Source of the DNA: NORP23 sp050302475 | GTDB taxonomy: Bacteria; Pseudomonadota; Alphaproteobacteria; Rhodobacterales; Rhodobacteraceae | Assembly: GCA_050302475.1 (NCBI GenBank) | Contig: JBNLBF010000011.1 | Coordinates: forward strand, 25,313-89,312 | Direction of reading: 5' to 3' | Length of the DNA stretch: 64,000 bases | In this document: piece after piece, positions 17,453 to 26,179 of the stretch | Position numbering within the stretch: the stretch's first letter is position 1 | Layout of the letters: each line of letters begins with the position of its first letter | Program-made: the position numbers and the translations under genes | The notes under the pieces: generated by a model | The model's database searches: none | Told to the model about the DNA's origin: nothing | The model's input: only the letters and a program-made list of their open reading frames with translations

Positions 17453-17843
17453 GGCGGCTTCGCCTTGATTTCGGGCATCCGCCTCAATTCAATAAAATTT
17501 TAACCATCCGCCTGTATAAGGCTGCTCACTGGGTGTGGGACGGGCCTTCGGGCCGCCGGGTGGTTCCGCGCTGAAAACACTACTTCTCCACGGCACGACC
17601 GTGGTTTCCTCATACTCCCGGGGGCTTCGCCTTCAACAGGCTTATGTCAGTTGCATCGCCCAGGCCCCGGGACAGCGCGGCCCCCCGTCCCTTCACGCCT
17701 TTCAGCCCGGAAGGCCCCAGCCAAGGTTTAAAACCTTCCCGAGATATGATGGCTCAAAACGGTGCGGACAAAGGTCCGGCGCTGGTTTTGGTGTGGGTTT
17801 ATTCGGGGAAATGTGGCCGCGTTTTTCCAAACTGCCAGCCCAA
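17453..17843. other. Gene-free stretch with strong secondary structure
   Basis: About 390 bases without a convincing protein frame; frames present lack family features and sensible starts. Local hairpins include CCACGG-CACGA-CCGTGG (about 17590-17606), GGCC-TTCG-GGCC (about 17545-17556) and the TTTAAAACC region near 17730. The segment CAGCCCGGAAGGCCCCAGCC (about 17703-17722) superficially resembles the SRP RNA apical loop but lacks its invariant AGCAG. A structured small RNA on either strand is possible but not identified. Confidence 0.35.
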
Positions 17844-17874
17844 AAAACGCCCGCCAGGTGAGGGCGGGCGTTTT
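17844..17874 (-). terminator. Bidirectional terminator at the end of the pyrimidine ABC operon
   Basis: ACGCCCGCC pairs with GGGCGGGCGT around the loop AGGTGA. The minus-strand reading ends in TTTTTT and the plus-strand reading in TTTT. It lies 19 bases past the stop of the minus-strand binding-protein gene, which it most likely terminates. Confidence 0.85.
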
Positions 17875-17892
17875 CATGTCATGTCAGCAAAA

Positions 17893-18879
17893 TCAGTTCA
17901 GTGCCTGATCCGTGATCATATGGGTCCATGCCCCTTCGGGCTGCGTGGTAATCACCGGATCGGACCCTTCGGACAACAGGCTGTCAACCGTGCGCTGATA
18001 ATCCTCTTCGTCCAACGCGCCGTTGGAGCCGGCTGTCAGCTTGGCAATCTCGCTCATCATGCGGGTCTGGTGTTCCTCGGTCTGGGCACCGGTCGCATCA
18101 TATTCCAGAACGATCATGGCAGCGTCTTCGGGGTTCTCCTCGGCCCATTTCCAGCCTTTCATCGACGCGCGCACGAAACGTACCATCTTGTCAACGAATG
18201 CCGCGTCCGAAAGATTATCCTCCAGCACGTAAAGCCCGTCTTCCAGTGTCGCAACGCCCTGATCTTCATATTTGAAGACCACCAGATCATCGGGGCTGAG
18301 GCCCGCGTCAATCACCTGCCAATATTCGTTGTAGGTCATTGTCGACACACAATCGGCCTGGCCTTGCAGCAGCGGATCCACGTTGAAGCCCTGCTTCAGA
18401 ACCGTCACTCCGTCATCGCCACCTTCGGTGGAGATGCCGAGTTGGCTCATCCAGCTGAGGAACGGGTATTCATTGCCGAAGAACCAGACACCCAGCGTTT
18501 TGCCCGGGAAATCATCGGGGCTGGCGATACCGCTATCCGCACGACAGGTCAGCATCATGCCGGACGATTTGAACGGCTGGGCGATATTGACCAGCGGCAA
18601 TCCGTTTTCGCGTGCTGCGAGGGCCGAGGGCATCCAGTCGACGATCACGTCAGCGCCACCACCGGCAATCACCTGCGCGGGGGCAATATCGGGGCCGCCG
18701 GGCTTGATCTCGACGTTCAGGCCTTCTTCTTCGTAATAGCCGTTTTCCAGTGCTACATAGTAGCCCGCAAACTGCGCCTGCGTGACCCATTTCAGCTGGA
18801 TCGTCACATCATCCTGCGCGAACGCAGCGGTGCCCAGCGTCATCGCGCCAGCAACCATCCCTGTGAGTAGTTTGTTCAT
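17893..18879 (-). CDS. NMT1/ThiY-type ABC transporter substrate-binding protein
   Basis: Periplasmic binding protein of 328 residues with a signal peptide (1-21, cut after AFA). The mature start VTIQLKWVTQAQFAGYYVALENGYYEEEGL is the hallmark of the NMT1/THI5-like family, whose members bind hydroxymethylpyrimidine, riboflavin or related heterocycles. ATG 18879 has AAGGAGAGG upstream; the frame extends further but without support. It is the last gene of a long minus-strand operon with dihydropyrimidinase and two permeases plus ATPase, so uracil, thymine or a dihydropyrimidine/hydantoin is the likeliest ligand. That assignment is inference from context. Confidence 0.9.
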   Translation of the reverse strand: MNKLLTGMVAGAMTLGTAAFAQDDVTIQLKWVTQAQFAGYYVALENGYYEEEGLNVEIKPGGPDIAPAQVIAGGGADVIVDWMPSALAARENGLPLVNIAQPFKSSGMMLTCRADSGIASPDDFPGKTLGVWFFGNEYPFLSWMSQLGISTEGGDDGVTVLKQGFNVDPLLQGQADCVSTMTYNEYWQVIDAGLSPDDLVVFKYEDQGVATLEDGLYVLEDNLSDAAFVDKMVRFVRASMKGWKWAEENPEDAAMIVLEYDATGAQTEEHQTRMMSEIAKLTAGSNGALDEEDYQRTVDSLLSEGSDPVITTQPEGAWTHMITDQALN

Positions 18880-18911
18880 TTTGAACCTCTCCTTGTTAAA
18901 TTGTCCGCCCC

Positions 18912-19751
18912 TCATCCCCTTTGGGACGGATGCCAGAAGGTGGCCGCTCTCTCCAGGAGCGTTACCAGCCCGTAAAACGCTGTGCCGGCGATCGCCGCCA
19001 CAACAATTTCTGCCCACACCATGTCGAGGTTAAGGCGTCCCAGTTCCGTTTGGATCCGAAAGCCCATCCCAACGATGGGGGAGCCGAAATACTCCGCCAC
19101 GATAGCGCCGATCAGCGCCAATGTCGTGGAAATTTTCAAGCCGTTGAATATGAATGGCGCTGCTGCGGGCAAGCGCAGTTTCATCAGCCGCTGCGGGTAG
19201 CTGGCCGCATAGGTGCGCATCAGGTCCCGCTGCATCGGGTCAGTGGCTTTCATTCCCTGCACGGTGTTCACCAGCATCGGGAAAAAGACCATGATCACAA
19301 CAACCGCTGCCTTGGACTGCCAGCCAAACCCGAACCACATGACCATAACCGGCGCAATGCCGACAATGGGTAGGGCGGCGACAAAATTGCCAACCGGTAA
19401 AAGGCCGCGTTGCAAAAACGGTGAGCGGTCGATGGCAATGGCGGTGACGAAAGCTGCGCCGCAGCCAATGATATAACCGGTCAATGCACCTTGCACGAAG
19501 GTTTGCAGGAAATCCGCCCAAAGCGTCGGGACGTTGCTGACAAAGGCCGCGGAGATCGCTGATGGCGCGGGGAGCAGAACCGGGTTCACCTCCCACCCCC
19601 AGACGATCCACTCCCAGAGAGCGACAACCGTTACGCCAAACAGGATCGGTACGATGATACGGATCGCGCGGCTGTTACCCTGACGTGCTAACCACGCGTT
19701 CAGTGCCCACATCACCAGCCAGAAAACAATTGCGCCGAGAAGTATCATCAT
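18912..19751 (-). CDS. ABC transporter permease (SsuC/ThiX type)
   Basis: Inner-membrane permease of 279 residues with about six helices and the binding-protein-dependent transport EAA-like loop (RTYAASYPQRLMKLRLPAAAP). It resembles the SsuC/TauC/ThiX branch that pairs with NMT1-type binding proteins. Its start overlaps the stop of the other permease gene by ATGA, and the binding-protein gene follows after 32 bases. Confidence 0.92.
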   Translation of the reverse strand: MMILLGAIVFWLVMWALNAWLARQGNSRAIRIIVPILFGVTVVALWEWIVWGWEVNPVLLPAPSAISAAFVSNVPTLWADFLQTFVQGALTGYIIGCGAAFVTAIAIDRSPFLQRGLLPVGNFVAALPIVGIAPVMVMWFGFGWQSKAAVVVIMVFFPMLVNTVQGMKATDPMQRDLMRTYAASYPQRLMKLRLPAAAPFIFNGLKISTTLALIGAIVAEYFGSPIVGMGFRIQTELGRLNLDMVWAEIVVAAIAGTAFYGLVTLLERAATFWHPSQRG

Positions 19752-20623
19752 CGCGCCATCCCCATTGCTTTCATGGTGATCCTCTCAGCCAGACCGACAG
19801 CCATCACCAGCAACGCCGCCAGCAGAGAGGCCATGACCAGCGCCGACCATATCTGGATCGTCTGCCCGTAATAGGACCCGCCCAGCAATCGCGCGCCGAG
19901 ACCCGCGACAGCCCCCGTCGGCAGCTCGGCCACAATGGTGCCGACAAGCGAGGCGGAGATTGCGATTTTCATCGACGGAAACAGAAACCGGACGGAGGAC
20001 GGCCAGCGCAGCGACCAGAAAGTCTGCCATTTATTGGCATTCCAGGTGCGCATCTGGTCCATCTCCATCGCGTCGGGTGTGCGAAAGCCTTTGACCATGC
20101 CGACCACAACCGGGAAGAAGCTCAGATACATGGCGATAATCGCCTTGGGCAACAGCCCCGATATGCCAACCGCGTTCAGCACCACGATGATCATTGGTGC
20201 AATTGCCACAATCGGCACCGCCTGACTGGCAATCACCCACGGCATCACTGACATATCCATCGTGCGGTCATGCACGATTCCGACGGCCAGCAATATGCCG
20301 AGCAGTGATCCCAGCGCAAAGCCTGCGACAGTTGGCACCAGTGTCACCCAGCTGTGAAAGACCAGCGAGCGTTTCGAGGTGATCTTCTTGTCGATCACCG
20401 TGTCGTAAAGTTCACTCATAATCTGATGGGGCGCAGGCAGCTTTGGTTTATCCTGTGCCCAGGTGTCGGCGACGCGTTCGGCGAATGTCAGGCTCTCACC
20501 CGCCCGTTCCATCCGGTCGAGGGTCCATGGCATGTTGAGGATCACAGCCAACACGTACCAGCCGAGCACAATCGCCGCGACGATGGTGAAGACAGGGCCG
20601 GCGCTATGCCAAAAACGGCGCAT
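19748..20623 (-). CDS. ABC transporter permease (SsuC/ThiX type)
   Basis: Second permease, 291 residues from ATG 20623; an adjoining GTG at 20626 is also possible, with GAGGG upstream of both. It has an N-terminal helix (VFTIVAAIVLGWYVLAV), a soluble insert of about 60 residues and five further helices. The EAA-type loop is MRTWNANKWQTFWSLRWPSS. Two different permeases indicate a heterodimeric channel. Coupled to the downstream permease by a 4-base overlap. Confidence 0.9.
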   Translation of the reverse strand: MRRFWHSAGPVFTIVAAIVLGWYVLAVILNMPWTLDRMERAGESLTFAERVADTWAQDKPKLPAPHQIMSELYDTVIDKKITSKRSLVFHSWVTLVPTVAGFALGSLLGILLAVGIVHDRTMDMSVMPWVIASQAVPIVAIAPMIIVVLNAVGISGLLPKAIIAMYLSFFPVVVGMVKGFRTPDAMEMDQMRTWNANKWQTFWSLRWPSSVRFLFPSMKIAISASLVGTIVAELPTGAVAGLGARLLGGSYYGQTIQIWSALVMASLLAALLVMAVGLAERITMKAMGMAR

Positions 20624-20680
20624 CACTGTTGCCCTCTCGGTTTAGTGGCGGGCTGTGGTTGAGCCTTTTGCGCACCCGCA

Positions 20681-21463
20681 TCAGTCATCACCATGCCCCG
20701 CCCGCAGCCCTTCACGCACCCGATGCGCGATATCGAGGAAATCTTTGCTTTCGCGAATATCCAGTGGCCGATCCTTTGGCAGGGGGCTTTCAATGATATC
20801 TGTTACCCGTCCCGGGCGGGGTGACATCACGACGATCTTTGTGCTCAGATACACCGCCTCCGGGATCGAATGAGTGACAAAACAGATGGTTTTTTCTGTG
20901 CGGGCCCAAAGATGCAGCAGCTGTTCGTTCAGATGGTCGCGCACGATTTCATCAAGCGCGCCAAAGGGCTCATCCATCAGCAGCAAATCCGCATCAAATG
21001 CCAGCGCCCGCGCGATGGAGGCGCGCTGCTGCATACCGCCCGACAGTTGCCAGGGGAATTTCTTTTCAAACCCCGTCAGCTCCACCAGCTCCAGCGCTTG
21101 CGCGACGCGCGTGACCATCTCGGCCTTCGAATAGCCCATGATCTCCAGCGGCAGGCGCACGTTCTTTTCGATTGTCCGCCACGGATACAGACCTGCCGCC
21201 TGAAAGACATAGCCGTAGGCGCGGGCTTTCCGCGCCTCCGCCGGTGTCATCCCGTTGACGGTGATCGCGCCTCCGGTGGGCTGTTCCAGATCGGCCATGA
21301 CCCGCAGGAAAGTCGTCTTCCCGCAGCCCGAGGGACCGATAAAACTGACAAAATCGCCCTTGTCGATCGTCAGTTTCACGTCCTTGAGGGCATGAACCGG
21401 TCCGTCGTTTGTTTCGAAGGTCAGGGACAGGTTGTCCGCCTTGATTACCGCTTGCTCGCTCAC
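20681..21463 (-). CDS. ABC transporter ATP-binding protein (SsuB/TauB type)
   Basis: ATPase of 260 residues starting at GTG 21463 behind AAAGG. Walker A GPSGCGKT is at 43-50, the signature LSGGMQQR and Walker B LLMDEPFGALDE are present, and the switch is CFVTHSIPEAVYL. It belongs to the nitrate/sulfonate/taurine importer group. It sits between dihydropyrimidinase and the permeases, which argues that the importer serves pyrimidine or hydantoin uptake. Confidence 0.93.
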   Translation of the reverse strand: MSEQAVIKADNLSLTFETNDGPVHALKDVKLTIDKGDFVSFIGPSGCGKTTFLRVMADLEQPTGGAITVNGMTPAEARKARAYGYVFQAAGLYPWRTIEKNVRLPLEIMGYSKAEMVTRVAQALELVELTGFEKKFPWQLSGGMQQRASIARALAFDADLLLMDEPFGALDEIVRDHLNEQLLHLWARTEKTICFVTHSIPEAVYLSTKIVVMSPRPGRVTDIIESPLPKDRPLDIRESKDFLDIAHRVREGLRAGHGDD

Positions 21464-21479
21464 TCGCTGGCCTTTCTGA

Positions 21480-22940
21480 TCAGATACCTGCCGGGATGTT
21501 CAAAGGATCACGCTTGATCTGTTTCGGCGCATTCAGCTCTTTCCATTTCGACAGCGCGGTATGCGCGGACGGGAAGGCAGGGCGCGGCACGAAACGACCC
21601 CGACCGGGCTGGGGTTGCGAGTTCTGGCCATAGGCCCAGATCACGTCCCCGCGGCTCAGCGTATAGCGCGCCTGCGCCGTCACGTCGAACCCTTCGAACA
21701 CGTTGTAATCCAGCACCGAATGGTGGTTGGATGGCGAGATCGTTTTGGAAATCTTCGGATCCCAAACCACGATATCCGCGTCGGCTCCTTCGACAATAGC
21801 GCCCTTTTTCGGATATATATTCAATATCTTGGCGACGTTAGTTGAAGTCGCTGCGACGAATTCATTTGGCGTCAGGCGCCCTGTTTCAACGCCTTCGGTC
21901 CACAGAACCGCCAGACGTTCTTCCAATCCGTTGGAGCCATTCGGAATGATCCGGAAATCATTGCGCCCCGCGCGTTTCTGCTCGGTGTTAAACGCAGCAT
22001 GGTCGGTGGCGACCACCTGCAACGATCCTGACTGCAACCCGGCCCACAAACTATCCTGATGATCCTTGGAGCGGAACGGCGGCGACATAACCCGCCGCGC
22101 CGCATGGTCCCAATCCTTGTTGAAATACTCGCTTTCATCCAGCGTCAGGAACTGGATCAGCGGCTCACCGTAAACCCGCATACCTTTCTGCCGTGCCCGC
22201 CGGATCGCCTCATGCGCCTGCTCGCAAGACACATGCACGATATAAAGCGGCACGCCAGCCGCATCCGCAATGGTGATCGCACGGTTGGCGGCTTCGCCTT
22301 CCAACTCGGGCGGGCGGCTATAGGCATGCCCTTCCGGCCCTGTGATCCCCTCGTCGAAATATTTCTGCTGCAACTCTGCAACCAGATCGCCGTTTTCCGC
22401 ATGCACCATCGGCAGGGCACCCAGCTCGCGGCAACGTTTGAAGGAGGCGAACATCTCATCATCCTCGATCATCAACGCGCCCTTATAGGCCATGAAATGC
22501 TTGAACGAGTTCACGCCCATATCAACGGCGTCTTTCATCTCGGTAAAGACATTCTCATTCCAGCCGGTGATCGCCATGTGATAGCCGATGTCGGAACAAA
22601 TCTGCGGTGAGGATTTCCGGTGCCATTCATTGATGGCATTCTTGATCGAGCCATCCTCGCCCGGCAGGCAGAAATCGACCAGCATCGTCGTGCCGCCACA
22701 GGCCGCCGCCCATGTGCCGCTTTCGAACGTTTCCGCCGCCGTGGTCCCCATGAACGGCATTTCTAGATGCGTGTGCGGGTCGATGCCGCCGGGGATGACA
22801 TAGGCCCCCTCGGCGTCGATATACTCGTCGCCTTTCAGGTCCTCGCCGATCTGTTTGATGGTTTCGCCGTCGATCAGAACGTCGGCTTTCCATGTGCGGT
22901 CCGCCGTGCAGACAGTGCCGTTTTTGATGACTTTGGTCAT
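21480..22940 (-). CDS. hydA: Dihydropyrimidinase
   Basis: Cyclic amidohydrolase of 486 residues that opens dihydrouracil or dihydrothymine to N-carbamoyl-beta-amino acids, the second step of the reductive pathway. Metal ligands His56 and His58 (DPHTH) and the carboxylated lysine Lys153 (FMAYKGAL) are visible. VVATDHAAF near residue 315 supplies the late Asp. The C-terminal RGRFVPRPAF is typical of bacterial dihydropyrimidinase/hydantoinase. The start overlaps the GH114-like gene stop by ATGA. Could also accept hydantoins. Confidence 0.95.
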   Translation of the reverse strand: MTKVIKNGTVCTADRTWKADVLIDGETIKQIGEDLKGDEYIDAEGAYVIPGGIDPHTHLEMPFMGTTAAETFESGTWAAACGGTTMLVDFCLPGEDGSIKNAINEWHRKSSPQICSDIGYHMAITGWNENVFTEMKDAVDMGVNSFKHFMAYKGALMIEDDEMFASFKRCRELGALPMVHAENGDLVAELQQKYFDEGITGPEGHAYSRPPELEGEAANRAITIADAAGVPLYIVHVSCEQAHEAIRRARQKGMRVYGEPLIQFLTLDESEYFNKDWDHAARRVMSPPFRSKDHQDSLWAGLQSGSLQVVATDHAAFNTEQKRAGRNDFRIIPNGSNGLEERLAVLWTEGVETGRLTPNEFVAATSTNVAKILNIYPKKGAIVEGADADIVVWDPKISKTISPSNHHSVLDYNVFEGFDVTAQARYTLSRGDVIWAYGQNSQPQPGRGRFVPRPAFPSAHTALSKWKELNAPKQIKRDPLNIPAGI

Positions 22941-23701
22941 TGGGAATCCTCCTGTGGACAGGTGTTCAGTTGCCGCGTCAGATCGCGGTCTTTTTGGATG
23001 AAATGATAATTCGCGGGGGCCGTCGCGCAGGCGGCGGCGAAATCGACGCCAGTGTCGGTATATTCGGCGGCATAGACAGGTTTTCCGGCGCGGGCGTAAT
23101 CCGCCACCTGATCACACCAGCCATCGGCGAAACAATCTTCGGTCAGCGCAAAATCGAGCGTTCCGGCGAGTTTCGCGGTCAGGTCCGGCACGTTTTTCTG
23201 GCCGATCTGCATGTTGATCCCATGCGCAATGTCGGTCAGGACACGGATATAGCGCAGGCTGTCCAGTTCCGTGATCGGGAAGCCGCTGTCATTCACATGG
23301 ACGTCGATATTGTCGGGCTCGATCGCATCGAATCCCATATCGGCGCAGCGCTGAAAACGGGCGGCCATGATCGGGATCAGCGCACCGATCTGACGGATAT
23401 CGAGGAAGCGTTCGTCGGGCCAATCGTCATACGTGTTGCCCAGAACGGCGGCGGGGAAGCTGTCGTAATCGTCGCGATAGTTTTCTGCCGTGCCGACGCT
23501 GATATAGCAGATCGTGGTGATCCCGCGCGCTTTCAGGGCGGCGATGTCAGCCGCCGAATGGTTGTCAGGGTCGAGGTCCATCACCGCCACGTCACGGCTC
23601 AGGTCGAACGGCTCGGTCAGTTGCCAGTCCCAGCCCTCAGCACAGGCCATCCCCGGCAGGAGACCAATCATCAGGCAGAGGAGAGGGCGGGCAATCGGCA
23701 T
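22937..23701 (-). CDS. Secreted GH114-like (endo-alpha-1,4-polygalactosaminidase family) protein
   Basis: A 254-residue exported TIM-barrel protein with a signal peptide (about 1-22, ending GMACA). Family marks are VMDLDPDN, the strand TICYISVGTAENYRDD and the acidic pair GFDAIEPDNID, all typical of the GH114/DUF297 group. Some members cleave galactosaminoglycan, but most are untested. The gene is translationally coupled to dihydropyrimidinase, an unexpected partner. Whether it serves the pathway or merely hitch-hikes in the operon is unknown. Confidence 0.8.
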   Translation of the reverse strand: MPIARPLLCLMIGLLPGMACAEGWDWQLTEPFDLSRDVAVMDLDPDNHSAADIAALKARGITTICYISVGTAENYRDDYDSFPAAVLGNTYDDWPDERFLDIRQIGALIPIMAARFQRCADMGFDAIEPDNIDVHVNDSGFPITELDSLRYIRVLTDIAHGINMQIGQKNVPDLTAKLAGTLDFALTEDCFADGWCDQVADYARAGKPVYAAEYTDTGVDFAAACATAPANYHFIQKDRDLTRQLNTCPQEDSQ

Positions 23702-23708
23702 ATCGGTC

Positions 23709-23978
23709 CTACTGGTTCACTTCGTTGCTAAGCACCTGCCAGTCCGAGCAGAGGGGGAGCGAGTTGCCGTCCTCGTAAAACTCGAACGGATTGGCGAGGC
23801 GGGGCTGGTTGCCCTCGGCGGCCTCGGGTTCCGGGCGGATACATTTGGTGACGGCATTGCGGATCCCGTCAAAGATCCAGACCCCGCCGGTGGCGTCAGG
23901 GACGACTTGGTAGCGTTGCTCCTGCGCGGAGGCGGTGGTGGCGAGCATCAGTGTGGCAAGAAGGGCGAGTGTTTTCAT
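23709..23978 (-). CDS. Small secreted protein, unknown function
   Basis: An 89-residue protein with a clear signal peptide (MKTLALLATLMLATTASA). The mature part of about 70 residues contains two cysteines (KCIRPEPE and PLCSDWQ) that could form a disulfide in the periplasm. I recognise no family. ATG 23978 begins the signal peptide behind AGAGGAC. It lies 7 bases before the GH114-like gene and 8 bases after the next secreted protein, all in one operon. Confidence 0.7.
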   Translation of the reverse strand: MKTLALLATLMLATTASAQEQRYQVVPDATGGVWIFDGIRNAVTKCIRPEPEAAEGNQPRLANPFEFYEDGNSLPLCSDWQVLSNEVNQ

Positions 23979-23986
23979 CTGGTCCT

Positions 23987-24406
23987 CTAATCTTTGGGGT
24001 AATCGAGGGAAAGGTCGGAAATATCGGCGAGGTCCGTGTCTGGGCATTGGGTGGCAAGCATGTCGGCAATTTCTGTTAGATAGCCATGCAACAGCGCGGG
24101 CATCTTATCCTTGGCAAAGGCGGGGTCGGCGGGGTCCGCCTCGCGCGTGTCGCGAAGGGCTACGATGGGGGCGAGGGCGTCGTCCGGCCAGCCCTCGTCG
24201 ATGGCGTAATTGATCGTGACCCCGGCGGAGGTGGCGATTTTAGTTGCCGCCAGGCGCGGTTTGACGCGAGCGGTGCTGAGGAGGTCTGGCCATTCCTCTA
24301 CCGCTTCATCAAGGATGCCGGCGATCTGAGTACACGCCTCGGTCTGCGCGTGGGCAAGGGAAGGGAAGCAGAGGGTAGTTGCAAGAAATACTGAACGGAA
24401 TTTCAT
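23987..24406 (-). CDS. Secreted protein, unknown function
   Basis: A 139-residue protein with a signal peptide (about 1-20, cut after AHA). The mature chain is acidic and helical, with two cysteines (EACTQIAG and ATQCPDTD). No family recognised. ATG 24406 has GAGGA upstream. A 73-base gap separates it from the upstream membrane-protein gene, the longest gap inside this operon, so an internal promoter is possible, though none is evident. Confidence 0.7.
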   Translation of the reverse strand: MKFRSVFLATTLCFPSLAHAQTEACTQIAGILDEAVEEWPDLLSTARVKPRLAATKIATSAGVTINYAIDEGWPDDALAPIVALRDTREADPADPAFAKDKMPALLHGYLTEIADMLATQCPDTDLADISDLSLDYPKD

Positions 24407-24479
24407 TTTAGTCCTCTTCATTCCAAGCTTACACCCGAAGGTCGGACGTTGCCCTAGGTTTCGCGTTTTGCACGAACCA

Positions 24480-24920
24480 TTAATTGACATCAGATACTCT
24501 CGGTATTGCCAGTAGATTCCAACCTTTGCGCACGACAAACGTTAACGAAAATATGATGAAGCCCGTCGCCAATAAAATCAGAGTTATATTTCGAGGAGCA
24601 TCGTCCCAACCGTTCAGATAGTTCGCAACCTCGTCTCGCAGTGCTAGCAAAGCAAATCCTAGGAATAGCAGGCAGAGTATTGTTGCGATCCCGCCTCCAA
24701 TCCAATTCAGTTTGATTGGCGATTTCAGTGAAGAAAAGATAAAAGCAATGCTGAACACAGAGGATATCAATGCGCAGGCAATCCAAACGAAATCCAATAT
24801 TTCGGGAGGTCTGCCTTTTATGACGTCGTTCCAGACATAGAAGTAGGCAGCCATCACCAAAGCACTAAAGCCAATTGGCGCAATCGAGGCTATTGCCCCT
24901 GATATGGTGCCAATCCTCAC
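24480..24920 (-). CDS. Small membrane protein, unknown function
   Basis: A 146-residue protein with four hydrophobic helices (about residues 10-28, 45-63, 74-92 and 111-130). I chose GTG 24920, which overlaps the stop of the amidohydrolase as GTGA and has GGAGG upstream. The gene is more A+T-rich than its neighbours, hinting at a different history. Role in pyrimidine catabolism unknown. Confidence 0.68.
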   Translation of the reverse strand: MRIGTISGAIASIAPIGFSALVMAAYFYVWNDVIKGRPPEILDFVWIACALISSVFSIAFIFSSLKSPIKLNWIGGGIATILCLLFLGFALLALRDEVANYLNGWDDAPRNITLILLATGFIIFSLTFVVRKGWNLLAIPRVSDVN

Positions 24921-26167
24921 TCCACAACCTCCGCCGTTTCCAGTACAGCATGCATCAGCACGTCGGCCCCGGCGGCGGCCCATTCCTGCGAGATATCCTC
25001 GGCCTCGTTATGTGACAGGCCGTCGACACAGGGGCAGAAGATCATGGCGGTGGGCGCAACATCGTTTATCCAGCAGGCATCATGGCCCGCGCCGGAAATG
25101 ATATCCATGTGGGAATAGCCCAGCCGTTCCGCCGCGTTGCGCACAGCGGCCACGCAGGTTTCGTCAAAGGCCGGCGGTTCGAACTGGCCGGAGATTTTAT
25201 GCTCAAACGTCACGCCAATCGCCTCGCACACGCCGGGCGCGCGTTCGTAAAACTCCGCCTCCATCGCGTGGAGAACGTCGGGCAGGTGAGAGCGGAAATC
25301 GACCGTGAACACAACCTTCCCGGGGATCACGTTGCGCGAGTTCGGATAGACATCGATATGCCCGATCGCCCCCACCGCGCCCGGTTGGTTTTTCATCGCG
25401 ATCTCATGCACCAGCTCGGTCAGCAGCGCCAGTCCGCGACCGGCATTCTTGCGCATATGCATGGGGGTCGATCCGGTATGCGAGTCCTTTCCCGTCACCG
25501 TACATTCGATCCAACGCAACCCCTGACCGTGGGTGACAACGCCGATATCTTTGCCTTCGGCCTCCAAGATAGGCCCTTGTTCGATGTGGAGTTCGAACAT
25601 TGCGTGCATCTTGCGGTCACCGACTTTCTCGTCGCCCTTCCAGCCGATGCGTTCCAGTTCGTCACCGAATTTCTTGCCCGCCGCGTCCACGCGGTCATAG
25701 GCCCACTCCAGTTCATGCCGCCCGGCAAACACGCCCGACGCCAGCATGGCGGGGGCAAAGCGCGTGCCTTCCTCGTTGGTCCAGTTGACCAGCACAATCG
25801 GATGTTTGGTTTTGATGCCGAGGTCGTTCATGGTTCGGATCGCCTCCAGCCCGCCAAGCACGCCGAGCACCCCGTCATATTTCCCGCCGGTCGGCTGCGT
25901 ATCAAGATGAGAGCCCATATAAACGGGCAGGGCGTCGGGGTCGGTCCCCTCGCGATAGGCGAACATGTTGCCCATCTGGTCGAGGCCCATTTTGCACCCC
26001 GCCGCTTCGCACCATTTCTTGAACAGATGACGGCCTTCGCCATCCTCGTCGGTGACGGTCTGGCGGTTGTTGCCGCCCGCGACCCCCGGTCCGATCTTGG
26101 CCATCTCCATCAGACTGTCCCAAAGACGGTCGCTGTTGATTTTGAGGTTTTCACCGGGGGCTGCCAT
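24917..26167 (-). CDS. N-carbamoyl-beta-alanine amidohydrolase (M20 family)
   Basis: A 416-residue metal-dependent hydrolase that would convert N-carbamoyl-beta-alanine to beta-alanine, CO2 and ammonia, the third step of reductive pyrimidine breakdown. Metal ligands are His87 (GSHLDT), Asp98 (YDGVLG) and Glu132/133 (NEEG), with ELHIEQGP and a late GHDA region. Allantoate amidohydrolase and L-carbamoylase share these motifs. Placement between a beta-alanine-type aminotransferase and dihydropyrimidinase favours beta-ureidopropionase. AAAGGAG precedes the ATG. Confidence 0.9.
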   Translation of the reverse strand: MAAPGENLKINSDRLWDSLMEMAKIGPGVAGGNNRQTVTDEDGEGRHLFKKWCEAAGCKMGLDQMGNMFAYREGTDPDALPVYMGSHLDTQPTGGKYDGVLGVLGGLEAIRTMNDLGIKTKHPIVLVNWTNEEGTRFAPAMLASGVFAGRHELEWAYDRVDAAGKKFGDELERIGWKGDEKVGDRKMHAMFELHIEQGPILEAEGKDIGVVTHGQGLRWIECTVTGKDSHTGSTPMHMRKNAGRGLALLTELVHEIAMKNQPGAVGAIGHIDVYPNSRNVIPGKVVFTVDFRSHLPDVLHAMEAEFYERAPGVCEAIGVTFEHKISGQFEPPAFDETCVAAVRNAAERLGYSHMDIISGAGHDACWINDVAPTAMIFCPCVDGLSHNEAEDISQEWAAAGADVLMHAVLETAEVVE

Positions 26168-26179
26168 GGGAATTCTCCT

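Noticed and set aside
17703..17722. SRP RNA-like motif (CAGCCCGGAAGGCCCCAGCC)
   Set aside because: It resembles the GGAA tetraloop region of bacterial 4.5S RNA, but the invariant AGCAG on the 3' side and the GTCAGG on the 5' side are missing.
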